From NCBI RefSeq assembly GCF_006547065.1, contig NZ_CP041243.1, positions 3,239,001 through 3,303,000 of the forward strand: 64,000 bases of DNA, given 5' to 3'. The notes under the pieces were generated by a model. The model was given only the letters and a program-made list of their open reading frames with translations. It was not told where the DNA came from and did not search any database. Source of the DNA: Brevundimonas sp. M20 (GTDB taxonomy: Bacteria; Pseudomonadota; Alphaproteobacteria; Caulobacterales; Caulobacteraceae). The translations under genes and the position numbers were made by a program. Below, piece after piece: positions 33,123-43,566 of this stretch. How positions within the stretch are numbered: position 1 is the first letter of the stretch; the number at the start of each line of letters is the position of its first letter.

Positions 33123-34058
33123 TCAGTCCTCCAGTCCGACCAGCGAGCGCGAGAACGCACGGGCATCGAAAGGTTGCAGGTCCTCGACCCCTTCGCCGAC
33201 GCCGATCAGCTTGATCGGAGCGTCCGAGGCCTGCGCCACCGGCACCAGCACCCCGCCACGCGCGGTGCCGTCCAGCTTGGTCATCACCACGCCCGACACA
33301 TAGGCCGTCCGGCCGAAGATCTTTTCCTGTTCCAGCGCATTGCGGCCGACCGTGGCGTCCAGCACCAGCAGGGTCTCGTGCGGGGCGTCCGCATCAATCT
33401 TCTTCAGCACGCGAACGATCTTCAGCAGTTCGTCCATCAGGGCCGACTTGTTCTGCAGCCGGCCGGCGGTGTCGATCAGCACGACATCGAACCCTTCCGC
33501 CTTGGCGCGGGTGTAGGCGTCGAAGGCCAGACCGGCGGCGTCGGCGCCGTCGCGGCGGCTCTCGAAGGTGGCTCCGGCCCGCTCGGCCCAGACCTTCAGC
33601 TGTTCACGCGCGGCGGCGCGGAAGGTGTCGCAGGCCACGATCATCACCTTGGCGCCCTGCGCCGTCAGGTCCGAGGCGATCTTGCCCAGGGTCGTCGTCT
33701 TGCCCGAGCCGTTCACCCCCACGAACAGGGTCACGAAGGGCTTCTGACCGGCCAGCGGCTCGTAACGGGCCTCGTGATTGATCAGCTCGGCGGCCACGGC
33801 CTCGGCCAGCGCTTCCTTGACCTCCCGCTCATTCGCCCCGGCGGAGAAGCGCAGCTCGCGGAACCGCTCCACGATCCGGTCGGTCGCCGCCGGCCCCAGA
33901 TCGCTCTCCAGCAGATGCTCTTCCAGCTGTTCCAGCGCCTTGTCGCTGAGCGGCTCCTTCACGAACGTGGCGACGACCTGTTCGGTCATCTGCTTGGAGG
34001 AACGGCTCAGGCCTTCGGTCAGGCGCGAGAACCAGCCTTTTTTGGGCGTATCGGTCAT
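33123..34058 (-). CDS. ftsY: Signal recognition particle receptor FtsY
   Basis: GTPase that docks the SRP-ribosome complex at the membrane. The 311 residues have the N domain and NG GTPase: G1 GVNGSGKTTTLGK, the insert-box DTFRAAAREQL, G3 DTAGRLQNK, G4 TKLDGTARGG and the end LIGVGEGVEDLQPF. There is no acidic A domain, as in other alphaproteobacteria. It starts at the ATG 70 bases from the divergent nadE gene. It forms an operon with the YciB-like gene. Confidence 0.97.
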   Translation of the reverse strand: MTDTPKKGWFSRLTEGLSRSSKQMTEQVVATFVKEPLSDKALEQLEEHLLESDLGPAATDRIVERFRELRFSAGANEREVKEALAEAVAAELINHEARYEPLAGQKPFVTLFVGVNGSGKTTTLGKIASDLTAQGAKVMIVACDTFRAAAREQLKVWAERAGATFESRRDGADAAGLAFDAYTRAKAEGFDVVLIDTAGRLQNKSALMDELLKIVRVLKKIDADAPHETLLVLDATVGRNALEQEKIFGRTAYVSGVVMTKLDGTARGGVLVPVAQASDAPIKLIGVGEGVEDLQPFDARAFSRSLVGLED

Positions 34059-34128
34059 GACCCCCGTTTAGCGGTCGGCGTTCGTCAGGTCACGGGCTAA
34101 CGTAGCCGCAGCCCGCCTTTGGCTCTAT

Positions 34129-36213
34129 ATGAGCAAAAGACCCCTGAAGGATCGCGCCTTGGCCGAGACATCCGCCTTCCACCGCCCCGCCAACCACGGC
34201 TTCGTCCGCGTCGCCGCCGCCACCCCGGTGGTGCACACCGCCGACCCGGCGGCCAATGCTGACGAACACATCGCCCTGATCCGTCAGGCGGCCGGACAAG
34301 GGGTGGACCTGATCGTCTTTCCCGAGCTGTCCCTCAGCGGCTACGCCATTGACGACCTGCTGCTCCAGACGGCGCTGCTCGATGAGGTCGAACGGCAGGT
34401 CGACCGGATCGTGCAGACGATCAAGGATCTCAAGATCATCGCTGTCGTCGGCGCGCCGGTGCGTCACGAGCAGCGGCTTTACAACGCCGCCGTGGTCATC
34501 GCCGACGGCTGGATCTGGGGCGTGGTTCCCAAGACCTATCTGCCCAATTACCGGGAGTACTACGAGAAGCGCTGGTTCTCACCGGCTTCGCCAGAACTGA
34601 ACCCAGGCGGCGGGACCCATTTCGCGGGCTATTACGCCGCCTTCGGCACCCACCTCATCTTCAGCGTTGAGGATCGTCCCGACCTGAGCTTCGGCGTGGA
34701 GATCTGCGAGGATTACTGGGCCCCGCTGCCGCCCTCGACGCGTCTGGCGCTCGCGGGCGCGCGCGTCCTGCTCAACCTGTCAGCCTCCAATGTCGTCATC
34801 GGCAAGTCCGTTGACCGCGCCATGCTCAGCTCCAGCCAGTCGGCTCGCGCCATGGCGGCCTATGTGTTCACCGCCTCGGGCTGGGGCGAGAGCACCACCG
34901 ACCTGGCCTGGGATGGGCAGGCCACCATCCACGAACTGGGCGCCAAACTGGCCGAGGGCGAACGCTTCGCCCTGGAAAGCCACCTGACCGTCGCCGACAT
35001 CGACCTGGACCGGATTGCGCAGGAGCGCATGCGCACCGGCACCTTCGCCGATTGCGTCCGGCGGGAGATCAAACCCGGCGACTACATCGAGGTGGCGATC
35101 CGTGAACAGGGCCTCGGTCAGGCGACCGGGGACCTTGTCCGCCCCCTCGACCGCTTCCCCTTCGTGCCCGACGACCCGGCGCGGCTGGATCAGGACTGCT
35201 ACGAGGCGTTCAACATCCAGGTCCAGGGCCTGATGCGGCGGCTGCAGGCGACGGGGTCGAAGACCCTCGTCATCGGCGTCTCGGGCGGGCTCGATTCCAC
35301 ACAGGCGCTGTTGGTCGCCTGCCGCGCCTTCGACCGGCTGGGGCTGCCGCGCACCGGCATCCTCGGCTTCACGATGCCCGGCTTCGCCACCTCGGACAGC
35401 ACCAAGTCAAACGCCTGGGCCCTGATGAAGGCGCTGGGCGTCACCGGCGAAGAGATCGATATCCGCCCCGCCGCCGAGCGCATGCTGGCCGACATCAAAC
35501 ACCCTTACGCCGACGGCGAACCGGTCCACGACATCACCTTCGAGAATGTGCAGGCGGGCCTGAGGACCGACTATCTGTTCCGCCTCGCCAACCACAACGG
35601 CGGCCTGGTGCTGGGCACCGGCGACCTGTCGGAACTGGCGCTGGGCTGGGCCACCTATGGCGTCGGCGACCATATGAGCCACTACAACGTCAACGGTGGC
35701 GTGGCGAAGACCCTGATCCGGCACCTGATCCGCTGGGTCGCGGCCAAGGAACATGACGGCGAAACGGTTCGCGTGCTGCACGCCATCCTGGACACCGAGA
35801 TCTCGCCCGAGCTGGTCCCGGCCAGGGACGGCAAGATCCAGTCGACCGAGGCGACCGTCGGTCCCTATGCCCTGAACGACTTCTTCCTGTTCTACATCAC
35901 CCGCTTCGGGATGACCCCGTCCAGGGTGGCCTTCCTGGCCCATCAGGCCTGGAAGGATGCGTCGACCGGCCACTGGCCCGAGGGCACGCCGGAGGATGAG
36001 AAGGTCGAATACGACCTGCCGACCATCAAGAACTGGCTGCGAAAATTCCTGCACCGCTTCTTTCAGACCAGCCAGTTCAAGCGCTCGGCCGTGCCGAACG
36101 GGCCCAAGGTCGTCACCGGCGGCTCTCTGTCGCCGCGCGGCGACTGGCGCGCGCCGTCCGACGCGACGGCCAAGGTCTGGATCGATGAGCTGGAGACGAA
36201 CGTTCCCGGCTAG
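34129..36213 (+). CDS. nadE: Glutamine-dependent NAD+ synthetase
   Basis: Converts deamido-NAD+ to NAD+ using glutamine. The N-terminal ~300 residues are the nitrilase-fold glutaminase with catalytic triad Glu ([10 protein letters not shown]), Lys ([16 protein letters not shown]) and Cys (GVEICEDYW). The C-terminal ~390 are the synthetase with the P-loop [15 protein letters not shown], plus [16 protein letters not shown]. The total of 694 residues is normal for the two-domain enzyme. The ATG begins 71 bases from ftsY. It overlaps the following gene by 4 bases on the opposite strand. Confidence 0.96.
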   Translation: MSKRPLKDRALAETSAFHRPANHGFVRVAAATPVVHTADPAANADEHIALIRQAAGQGVDLIVFPELSLSGYAIDDLLLQTALLDEVERQVDRIVQTIKDLKIIAVVGAPVRHEQRLYNAAVVIADGWIWGVVPKTYLPNYREYYEKRWFSPASPELNPGGGTHFAGYYAAFGTHLIFSVEDRPDLSFGVEICEDYWAPLPPSTRLALAGARVLLNLSASNVVIGKSVDRAMLSSSQSARAMAAYVFTASGWGESTTDLAWDGQATIHELGAKLAEGERFALESHLTVADIDLDRIAQERMRTGTFADCVRREIKPGDYIEVAIREQGLGQATGDLVRPLDRFPFVPDDPARLDQDCYEAFNIQVQGLMRRLQATGSKTLVIGVSGGLDSTQALLVACRAFDRLGLPRTGILGFTMPGFATSDSTKSNAWALMKALGVTGEEIDIRPAAERMLADIKHPYADGEPVHDITFENVQAGLRTDYLFRLANHNGGLVLGTGDLSELALGWATYGVGDHMSHYNVNGGVAKTLIRHLIRWVAAKEHDGETVRVLHAILDTEISPELVPARDGKIQSTEATVGPYALNDFFLFYITRFGMTPSRVAFLAHQAWKDASTGHWPEGTPEDEKVEYDLPTIKNWLRKFLHRFFQTSQFKRSAVPNGPKVVTGGSLSPRGDWRAPSDATAKVWIDELETNVPG

Positions 36214-37085
36214 GGCAGTTCGTTCAGGAAGGGGAAAATCGCCGCCCGCGCCTCGGGCTCGTCCAGCATCGGAGCGTGTCCCACGCCCGGCACCTCGACG
36301 AAGTCCATCTTGGGCGCACGCTTGCGCATCTTGGCCGCGATGCTCTCGCTCAGCAGGTCCGATGTCTGGCCGCGCACCAGCAGCACCTGACGGCCGCGGG
36401 TCAGCCGGCCGAACATCGGCCACAGGTTCGGGACCAGCGCCTTGGCCCCCGCCGCCTTGATCGGCACGGCGATGTCCGGATCGTAGTTCAGCACCGGCGC
36501 CCCTTCCGTCCCCTCACGGAAGATGCGGCGGGCGAAGGCGTCCCAGTCGGCGTCCGTATAGCGTGGGAAGGCGACCGCGTTGATCCGCTTCGCATAGGCG
36601 GCGGCATCGGCCCAGGTCGGGGTGTCCACCGGCTGGCCTGAATAGGCGGCAATACGCGCCAGCCCTTCCTTGGCCACCTCGGGACCGACGTCATTGATGA
36701 TGGCGCCCGCGATCACTTTCGAACGGATGGCGGCCAGCGCCATGGTGATCAGCCCGCCCATGGAGGTGCCGACAAAAACCGCGCGCTCGATTCCGGTCTG
36801 CGCCAGCAGAGCCAGCACATCCTGGGCATAGGTGGCCGGCTGATAGGTCATCGGATCCTGGGCCTCGTCCGACAGGCCGCGCCCGCGCACGTCGATGGCC
36901 AGCACCCGCCGCCCGCTCTGGGCGATCAGAGGAGCGATGACCTCGAAATCCTTGGAATTGCGGGTCAGGCCGTGAATGCAGATCACCGGCAGCTTCGCCG
37001 GCCCGCCCGCCGGGGCGTAGTCGCGGGCATATAGGCTGAGGCCGTCAGCGCTGGTCCAGCGGCGATCAACGAAGGACTGGCTCAT
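36210..37085 (-). CDS. Alpha/beta hydrolase
   Basis: A 291-residue protein of the alpha/beta-hydrolase fold. The oxyanion motif ICIHGLTRNSKDFE, the nucleophile elbow GTSMGGLITMAL (Ser in G-x-S-x-G) and the terminal GVGHAPMLDEPEA with the catalytic His are clear. The substrate is not evident; lactonases, esterases and haloalkane dehalogenases share the fold. It converges on nadE with a 4-base overlap of stops and is 79 bases upstream of the GmhB-like gene. Confidence 0.85.
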   Translation of the reverse strand: MSQSFVDRRWTSADGLSLYARDYAPAGGPAKLPVICIHGLTRNSKDFEVIAPLIAQSGRRVLAIDVRGRGLSDEAQDPMTYQPATYAQDVLALLAQTGIERAVFVGTSMGGLITMALAAIRSKVIAGAIINDVGPEVAKEGLARIAAYSGQPVDTPTWADAAAYAKRINAVAFPRYTDADWDAFARRIFREGTEGAPVLNYDPDIAVPIKAAGAKALVPNLWPMFGRLTRGRQVLLVRGQTSDLLSESIAAKMRKRAPKMDFVEVPGVGHAPMLDEPEARAAIFPFLNELP

Positions 37086-37164
37086 GCGGTCTCCGGGAAG
37101 CTAAGGGCCAATCGTAATTCATCGGGGCGGGAAAACCCACCGGTCGAGCCCTGACAAAAACGGA

Positions 37165-37677
37165 TCAGTGGCCGAGGAGTTCGCGGACGAAGTCGTCCAG
37201 ATTGCCGCCCTCGAAGCGGAAGCCGGGGATGCCCGCGCGTTTCGCAGCCTCCATGTCCGACGGCTGGTCGCCGATCATGAAGCTCTTCGCCGGATCGATA
37301 TTGTGCTCGGCGATGGCCTTCAGGATCATGCCCGGATTGGGCTTCCGGTCCGGATGGTCGGGATGGATATAGGCCTCGACCCGCCCCTCCGAGTGATACG
37401 GACAGGCATAGATGGCGCCGATACGCCCGCCCCCGAGCGCCAGCTTGCGCACGATCAGATCGTTGAAGGCGTGCATCTGCTGTTCGGTGAACAGACCCCG
37501 CGCGACGCCGGACTGGTTGGTCACGATCACGCACAGATAGCCGAGACGGTTCAGCCGACGCACGGCCTCGGCGGCGCCGGGCATCATGCGAAGCTGTGCT
37601 TCGAGGTGGGGGTAGCCCGTGTCCTCGATCAGAACGCCGTCGCGGTCGAGAAATACAGCGGGATGGCCGGTCGACAT
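37165..37677 (-). CDS. GmhB-like HAD phosphatase with altered zinc site
   Basis: A 170-residue HAD-IIIA phosphatase related to D-glycero-manno-heptose-1,7-bisphosphate 7-phosphatase, used for LPS core heptose. The catalytic DRDGVLIED, the VTNQSGVARG motif and GDQPSDMEAAKRAGI are intact. In E. coli GmhB four metal ligands form C-x2-H and CDC; here the first pair is kept as CPYH, but the CDCRKP segment reads HPDRKP, so two Cys are replaced by His and Asp. The start at 37677 (MSTGHPAVFLDRDG) was chosen; the open frame extends 12 codons further. The gene is next to the sugar-synthesis pair. Confidence 0.78.
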   Translation of the reverse strand: MSTGHPAVFLDRDGVLIEDTGYPHLEAQLRMMPGAAEAVRRLNRLGYLCVIVTNQSGVARGLFTEQQMHAFNDLIVRKLALGGGRIGAIYACPYHSEGRVEAYIHPDHPDRKPNPGMILKAIAEHNIDPAKSFMIGDQPSDMEAAKRAGIPGFRFEGGNLDDFVRELLGH

Positions 37678-37838
37678 GGCGCTTGGGATAGGCGCCCCGG
37701 AGGTTCGTTGCAATCCCTCACCCGAAGTGACCCCTCACGATTTGGCGGGACCGGGCGCCATTTGTTAGGAGCGGCCAACCTCACCGGCGCGTTGAACCCG
37801 CGCCGCACCGCCCGCGCGTCCGCGACCGGAGACCACGA

Positions 37839-39005
37839 ATGAGCATTCCCTTCATCGACCTTCAGGCCCAGCGCCTGCGTCTGGCCGGCAAGATCGAGGC
37901 CGCCGTTCAGGAGGCTGTCGTCGGCGGCGCCTGGGTCATGGGCCCGCAGGTCCGCCAGTTCGAGGCTGATCTGGCCGCCTTTGGTCAGGCGAAGCACGCG
38001 CTGGGCTGCGCCAACGGCACGGACGCCCTGGTCCTGCCGCTGATGGCCTGGGGCGTGGGCGCCGGTGACGCTGTCTTCTGCCCCAGCTTCACCTTCACGG
38101 CGACGGCCGAGATCGTGCCCTGGACCAATGCGGAGCCGGTCTTCGTGGACGTCGACCCGGTCACCTACAACATCGACCCGGTGAAGCTGGAAGCCGCCAT
38201 CGAGGGCATCAAGGCCGAGGGCCGCCTGACCCCGCGCGTGGTCATCGCTGTCGATCTGTTCGGCCAGCCCGCCGACTATCCGGCCATCAAGGCGATCTGC
38301 GACAGGCATGGCCTGAAGCTGATCTCGGATTCGGCCCAGGGCTTCGGCTGCACCGTCAACGGCGACCACCCGATCAAATGGGCCGATGTCACCACCACCA
38401 GCTTCTTCCCGGCCAAGCCGCTGGGTTGCTACGGCGACGGCGGCGCGGTGCTGACCAATGACGACGATCTGGCGCAGGAGATGGATTCCTACCGTGTCCA
38501 CGGCAAGGTGGTCGCCAAGGACCTGACCGCCGGGGCCGACGCCTTCGAGCACGATCCGAAATACCTGGCCATGCGCATCGGCATGAACAGCCGCCTGGAC
38601 ACCATTCAGGCCGCGATCCTGATCGAGAAGCTGAAGGTCTTCGGCGAGGAGATCGAGTGGCGCAACCGCATCGCCGCCCGCTACAACGAAGGCCTGCGTC
38701 CCCACGTCGGCGCGGTGCCGGACGTGCCGGCCGGAAACGTCTCCAACTGGGCCCAGTACACGATCGAGCACGATGACCGCGACGGCCTGATCGCCCATCT
38801 GAAAGAACAGGGCGTGCCCACCGCCGTCTACTATCCGGTGCCGATGCACATGCAGCCGGCCTACAGGCACTTCCCGCAGGGCGCGGGCGGTCTGCCGGTC
38901 ACGGAGCGCCTGAAGGACCGGGTTCTCAGCCTGCCGATGCATTCGGATCTGGACGAAGCGACCCAGGACCGCATCATCGCCGCCGTCGCATCGTTCAAGG
39001 GCTGA
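37839..39005 (+). CDS. WbpE/DegT-type sugar aminotransferase
   Basis: PLP-dependent aminotransferase of 388 residues. It has the DegT/DnrJ signatures CANGTDALVLPLMAWGVG, SFTFTATAEI and the Lys in SFFPAKPLGCYGDGG, plus NSRLDTIQAAILIEKLK and PTAVYYPVPM. These match WbpE (UDP-3-keto-GlcNAcA to UDP-GlcNAc(3NH2)A) closely. The next gene is a Gfo/Idh/MocA dehydrogenase similar to WbpB, which in Pseudomonas acts in the same two steps. A nucleotide-sugar role is therefore likely, for an O-antigen or surface polysaccharide. Confidence 0.9.
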   Translation: MSIPFIDLQAQRLRLAGKIEAAVQEAVVGGAWVMGPQVRQFEADLAAFGQAKHALGCANGTDALVLPLMAWGVGAGDAVFCPSFTFTATAEIVPWTNAEPVFVDVDPVTYNIDPVKLEAAIEGIKAEGRLTPRVVIAVDLFGQPADYPAIKAICDRHGLKLISDSAQGFGCTVNGDHPIKWADVTTTSFFPAKPLGCYGDGGAVLTNDDDLAQEMDSYRVHGKVVAKDLTAGADAFEHDPKYLAMRIGMNSRLDTIQAAILIEKLKVFGEEIEWRNRIAARYNEGLRPHVGAVPDVPAGNVSNWAQYTIEHDDRDGLIAHLKEQGVPTAVYYPVPMHMQPAYRHFPQGAGGLPVTERLKDRVLSLPMHSDLDEATQDRIIAAVASFKG

Positions 39006-39010
39006 TCCGC

Positions 39011-39946
39011 ATGACCGTCCAGACCACCCCGCTCAAGATCGGCGTCGCCGGAGTCGGCGTCATGGGCCGCAACCACGCCCGCGTCCTGTCGGACGTTCGT
39101 GACGTCACCGTCGCCGCCGTCTTCGATCCGGACGCCGCCACGGCCGAGGGCGTCGCGAGCCTGTACGGCGCGACCGCCTTCACCACGGCGGAGGACTTCG
39201 TCAACGCGGGTCTGGACGCCGCCGTCGTCGCCACCCCGAACCGCTACCACGCCGACCTGTCGGTTGCCCTGCTCGAGAAGGGCGTCCACGTCCTGGTCGA
39301 GAAGCCCATCGCCGCCACCGTCGCCGACGCCCAGCGGATGATCGACGCCGCCAAAGCCAACGGCCGCGTGCTGATGGTCGGTCAGGTCGAGCGCTTCAAC
39401 CCCGCCGTCGAGGCCGTGAAGCGCGCCATCCAGGGCGAGGACGTCATCTCCATCCAGATCACCCGCGTCGGCCCCTTCCCGCCGCGCATGGGCGAGGTGG
39501 GCGTGGTCATCGATCTGGCGGTGCACGACATCGACATCATCCGCCACCTGACCGACAGCGAGATCGTCGAGGTCCAGCCGCAACTGGCCCGCACCAAGGC
39601 CGAGCGCGAGGACACCGCCCTGCTCCAGTTCCGGCTGGAAAACGGGGTGATCGCCCACATCACCACCAACTGGGTCACGCCCTACAAGACCCGCACCCTG
39701 CAGGTCGCCACCAAGGGCAAGTTCGTGGTCGCCGACCTGATGACCCGTCAGGTCACCGAGTATTTCGGCCAGCAGCCGGACGGCAGCTACTCCACGCGCG
39801 GCGTGATGAGCTGGCCGAACGAGCCCCTGAAGAAGGAGCTGGAAGCCTTCGCCCACGCCATCCGCACCGGCGAGACCCCGGCGGTCACCGGCGAGGACGG
39901 GCTGCGCAACCTTGAGGTCGCGCTGCGCTGCCTGGGCGAGGGCTGA
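39011..39946 (+). CDS. WbpB-like Gfo/Idh/MocA oxidoreductase
   Basis: A 311-residue NAD(P)-dependent dehydrogenase. The Rossmann fingerprint GVAGVGVMGRNHARVL, the EKPIAATVADAQRMI motif with catalytic Lys, and HDIDIIRHL are clear. It lies 5 bases after the WbpE-like gene, as in the Wbp pathway (UDP-GlcNAcA C3 oxidation then transamination). Its stop and the maoC stop face each other with only 1 base between. Confidence 0.9.
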   Translation: MTVQTTPLKIGVAGVGVMGRNHARVLSDVRDVTVAAVFDPDAATAEGVASLYGATAFTTAEDFVNAGLDAAVVATPNRYHADLSVALLEKGVHVLVEKPIAATVADAQRMIDAAKANGRVLMVGQVERFNPAVEAVKRAIQGEDVISIQITRVGPFPPRMGEVGVVIDLAVHDIDIIRHLTDSEIVEVQPQLARTKAEREDTALLQFRLENGVIAHITTNWVTPYKTRTLQVATKGKFVVADLMTRQVTEYFGQQPDGSYSTRGVMSWPNEPLKKELEAFAHAIRTGETPAVTGEDGLRNLEVALRCLGEG

Positions 39947-39947
39947 T

Positions 39948-40406
39948 TTAAGCCCCGCCCACCATTTGCATCCCCAGCCATTCGGCGATCAGGGCGGGCT
40001 TTTCGCCGCCTTCGATCTCGACGGTCAGTTCGTGCTTGATCAGCCAGCGGCCGCCGCCCTTGTCCTCGGCGGACAGCAGCTTGAAGCGACCGCGGATTTT
40101 CGATCCGGCGGGCACGGGGGCGATAAAGCGCAGCTTGTCGAAGCCGTAGTTGACGCCCATCACCACCCCGTCCAGCGGCTTCACGCAGTCATAGGACATG
40201 GCCGAGGCGAGGCTGAGGGTCAGGAAGCCGTGCGCGATGGTCCCGCCGAAGGGTGTCTGCTTCGCCAGTTCGGGGTTCACATGGATGAACTGCCAGTCCT
40301 CGGTGGTGTCGGCGAAGGCGTCGATCTTCGCCTGATCGACCAGGAACCAGCGCGAGACCCCGATTTCGGTCCCGACGAGCGACTGCAATTCTGACGGCTT
40401 GGGCAT
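39948..40406 (-). CDS. MaoC-like (R)-specific enoyl-CoA hydratase
   Basis: A single hot-dog-fold dehydratase of 152 residues. The catalytic Asp/His motif is in DTTEDWQFIHVNPE, followed by FGGTIAHGFLTLSL. It hydrates trans-2-enoyl-CoA for fatty acid or PHA metabolism. The ATG at 40406 has a strong GGAGGA ribosome site five bases before it; the longer frame is not used. It has a long upstream region with a triple GTGCAC motif shared with rsmI. Confidence 0.9.
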   Translation of the reverse strand: MPKPSELQSLVGTEIGVSRWFLVDQAKIDAFADTTEDWQFIHVNPELAKQTPFGGTIAHGFLTLSLASAMSYDCVKPLDGVVMGVNYGFDKLRFIAPVPAGSKIRGRFKLLSAEDKGGGRWLIKHELTVEIEGGEKPALIAEWLGMQMVGGA

Positions 40407-40493
40407 GGTTTCCTCCGGTTTTGAGGCCACGCTAGCGGGGTCGGTCCATTATCGAAACCCCTGTCTTCACCCGACCCGACACATCATGAAAAT

Positions 40494-40530
40494 GCGCACT
40501 CAAAAATTTTTTGAGTGCACAAAGGTGCAC
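40494..40530 (-). promoter_or_regulatory. Triple GTGCAC motif upstream of maoC
   Basis: On the minus strand GTGCAC at 40530-40525 and 40520-40515, then a degenerate GTGCGC at 40499-40494, with A-run and T-run between (AAAAAATTTTTT). Start-to-start spacings are 10 and 21. The last lies 87 bases before the maoC ATG, the same distance as at rsmI. Preceded by GGGAAAAA, as at rsmI. Confidence 0.5.
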
Positions 40531-40582
40531 TTTTTCCCGCGAGACGGAGGATGGGCGCAGGGCTCTACCTGAGGGGTTTGGT

Positions 40583-40632
40583 TGTCAAAGACCCGGGATC
40601 GACACGTTAGCAGGTCGGTGCGTCAAAATTGG
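40583..40632 (-). repeat. Conserved intergenic block, locus 2
   Basis: On the minus strand begins CCAATTTTGACGCACC and ends GGTCTTTGACA, the same end words as at 10069-10115, with a similar gap (50 versus 47 bases total). It lies between the GTGCAC motif and the GTCATCCCGG repeat, mirroring the order of locus 1. Confidence 0.65.
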
Positions 40633-40659
40633 TCGCAGGGGTCAGTGGAAGGGCCGCCT

Positions 40660-40862
40660 GTCATCCCGGCCGAAGCGAAGCGGAGAGCCGGGACCGCTTG
40701 GTCCTTTAAAAATTCAACGCCCCGGACAGCCCGCAGGGCTGAGCGGGCGACGGACAGAGCCAGGTTCAACCCTGCTCCCGGATAACCGCTTCGCAGTTTC
40801 CGGGAGGATGGAGGAAAGAGCGCCAGCGTCCCGGATAGCGCCTGCGGCGCTTCCGGGATGAC
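40660..40862. repeat. GTCATCCCGG-type inverted repeat, composite locus 2
   Basis: Outer arms GTCATCCCGG (40660-40669) and CCGGGATGAC (40853-40862) are perfect; internal shorter palindromes of CGGGA words lie at about 40780-40845. The stretch 40407-40961 (555 bases) between maoC and the dehydratase gene holds this, the block, the GTGCAC motif and a CCCTCCCC hairpin, and no gene. Confidence 0.8.
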
Positions 40863-40926
40863 AAGGGGTAGATGAGCAGGAGCCTCCCGGGCTGGTCCTG
40901 AAATGGCCTGCCCGCACCCCTCCCAA

Positions 40927-40947
40927 CCCTCCCCGTCGAGGGGAGGG
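40927..40947. terminator. Hairpin after the threonine/serine dehydratase gene
   Basis: CCCTCCCC/GGGGAGGG perfect 8-bp stem with loop GTCGA, 14 bases past the stop of the minus-strand dehydratase gene. This word pair is a common intergenic hairpin in GC-rich genomes. It may be a terminator. Confidence 0.5.
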
Positions 40948-40961
40948 CTATCAGAGTGTAG

Positions 40962-41951
40962 TCATTTCCCCTCGAACCGGCCCTCGATGATCTCGCTGAA
41001 CAGGGACGGGTCTACGTTGCCGCCGGACAGGACCACCGCCGTCGTCCGGTCCTTCGCCTCAACCTTGCCGGCCAGCAAGGCGGCCAGCGACACCGCGCCG
41101 CCGGGTTCGACCACCAGCTTCAGCACCCGGAAGGCGTAGCGCACGGCGTCGGCCACCTCGGCGTCCGACACGGTCTCGACGTGCGACAGGCGGCGGTTGA
41201 TCGGGAAGGTCAGCTCGCCCGGACGGTCGGTCATCAGGGCGTCGCAGATGGTGCCGTGGGCCGGGGCGTGGGTCAGACGTTCGCCCGCTGCCATCGACAG
41301 CTGGGTGTCGTTGTAGTCGCGCGGTTCGATGCCGATGACCGGAACGTCCGGCAGCAGCGCGCCCATCGACAGATTGATGCCGGCGATCAGACCGCCGCCC
41401 GAGGCGCCGCACAGCAGCTGGTCGATCTTCGCCCCGACCACCTCGGCCTGTTCCACGATCTCCAGCCCGGTCGTGCCCTGACCTTCGATGACGAAGGGAT
41501 CGTCGAAGGGCCGGACCAGAACGCTGCCGCGCGTGCGGGCGATCTCCTCGCCGATGTCCTCGCGGCTTTCGGTGTAGCGGTCGTACAGGCGCACCTCGCC
41601 GCCGAAGCCGATCACGCCCTCGACCTTCACCTTCGGACTGTCGGCGGGCATGACGATGATGGCGCTGGTCCCCATCATTTTCGCCGCGCAAGCCACCGCC
41701 TGGGCGTGGTTGCCGGACGAATAGGCGACGACGCCCCGCGTCAGTTCATCGGCCGTCAGACGGCTGATCCGATTATAGGCCCCACGGAATTTGAACGCCC
41801 CCGCCTGCTGCAGGTTCTCGGCCTTGAGCAGGACCCGTCCGCCCAGATGCGCGTTCAGCGCCGGGCTTTCGATCAGGGGGGTGCGAACCGCATGGCCGAG
41901 AAGCTGGCGGGCGGCGTCGCGGACGCCTTCAAAAGAGGCTGTGTGGGTCAT
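40962..41951 (-). CDS. Threonine/serine dehydratase family PLP enzyme
   Basis: A 329-residue fold-type II PLP enzyme. The PLP Lys is in LQQAGAFKFRGAYNRI; SSGNHAQAVACAAKM and CGASGGGLIAGI (phosphate-binding glycines) follow. There is no C-terminal ACT regulatory domain, so it resembles catabolic threonine dehydratase or serine/threonine racemase rather than IlvA. The ATG is 121 bases from the divergent glpK. The 5' flank of the gene holds a half copy of the 30-bp element and inverted repeat E. Confidence 0.88.
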   Translation of the reverse strand: MTHTASFEGVRDAARQLLGHAVRTPLIESPALNAHLGGRVLLKAENLQQAGAFKFRGAYNRISRLTADELTRGVVAYSSGNHAQAVACAAKMMGTSAIIVMPADSPKVKVEGVIGFGGEVRLYDRYTESREDIGEEIARTRGSVLVRPFDDPFVIEGQGTTGLEIVEQAEVVGAKIDQLLCGASGGGLIAGINLSMGALLPDVPVIGIEPRDYNDTQLSMAAGERLTHAPAHGTICDALMTDRPGELTFPINRRLSHVETVSDAEVADAVRYAFRVLKLVVEPGGAVSLAALLAGKVEAKDRTTAVVLSGGNVDPSLFSEIIEGRFEGK

Positions 41952-41972
41952 GGGCTCTCAAGCGGCGCGAAA

Positions 41973-42042
41973 GTGAGGAGTGTTGGTGAGCGGAGAAGTG
42001 AGCAAGGGCGGCGCTCACGCCTCGCTCACTAGCACTCTTCAC
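41973..42042. repeat. Inverted repeat E (divergent promoter of dehydratase and glpK)
   Basis: Arms 41973-41992 and 42023-42042, 20 bases each, match at 17 positions. All three differences (positions 5, 11 and 13) become G.U pairs in plus-strand RNA. GTG words recur at 41973 and 41980 (7 bases) then 41986. The loop is 30 bases. Unlike repeats A-C it is between divergent genes. Confidence 0.6.
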
Positions 42043-42045
42043 CCC

Positions 42046-42059
42046 GCCGGTTCACCGGC
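42046..42059 (+). promoter_or_regulatory. Small hairpin before glpK
   Basis: GCCGG-TTCA-CCGGC, perfect 5-bp stem, ending 13 bases before the glpK ATG; no clear ribosome site follows. May be a leader hairpin. Confidence 0.35.
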
Positions 42060-42072
42060 CTAACAATCACAC

Positions 42073-43562
<1,490 letters not shown>

Positions 43563-43566
<4 letters not shown>

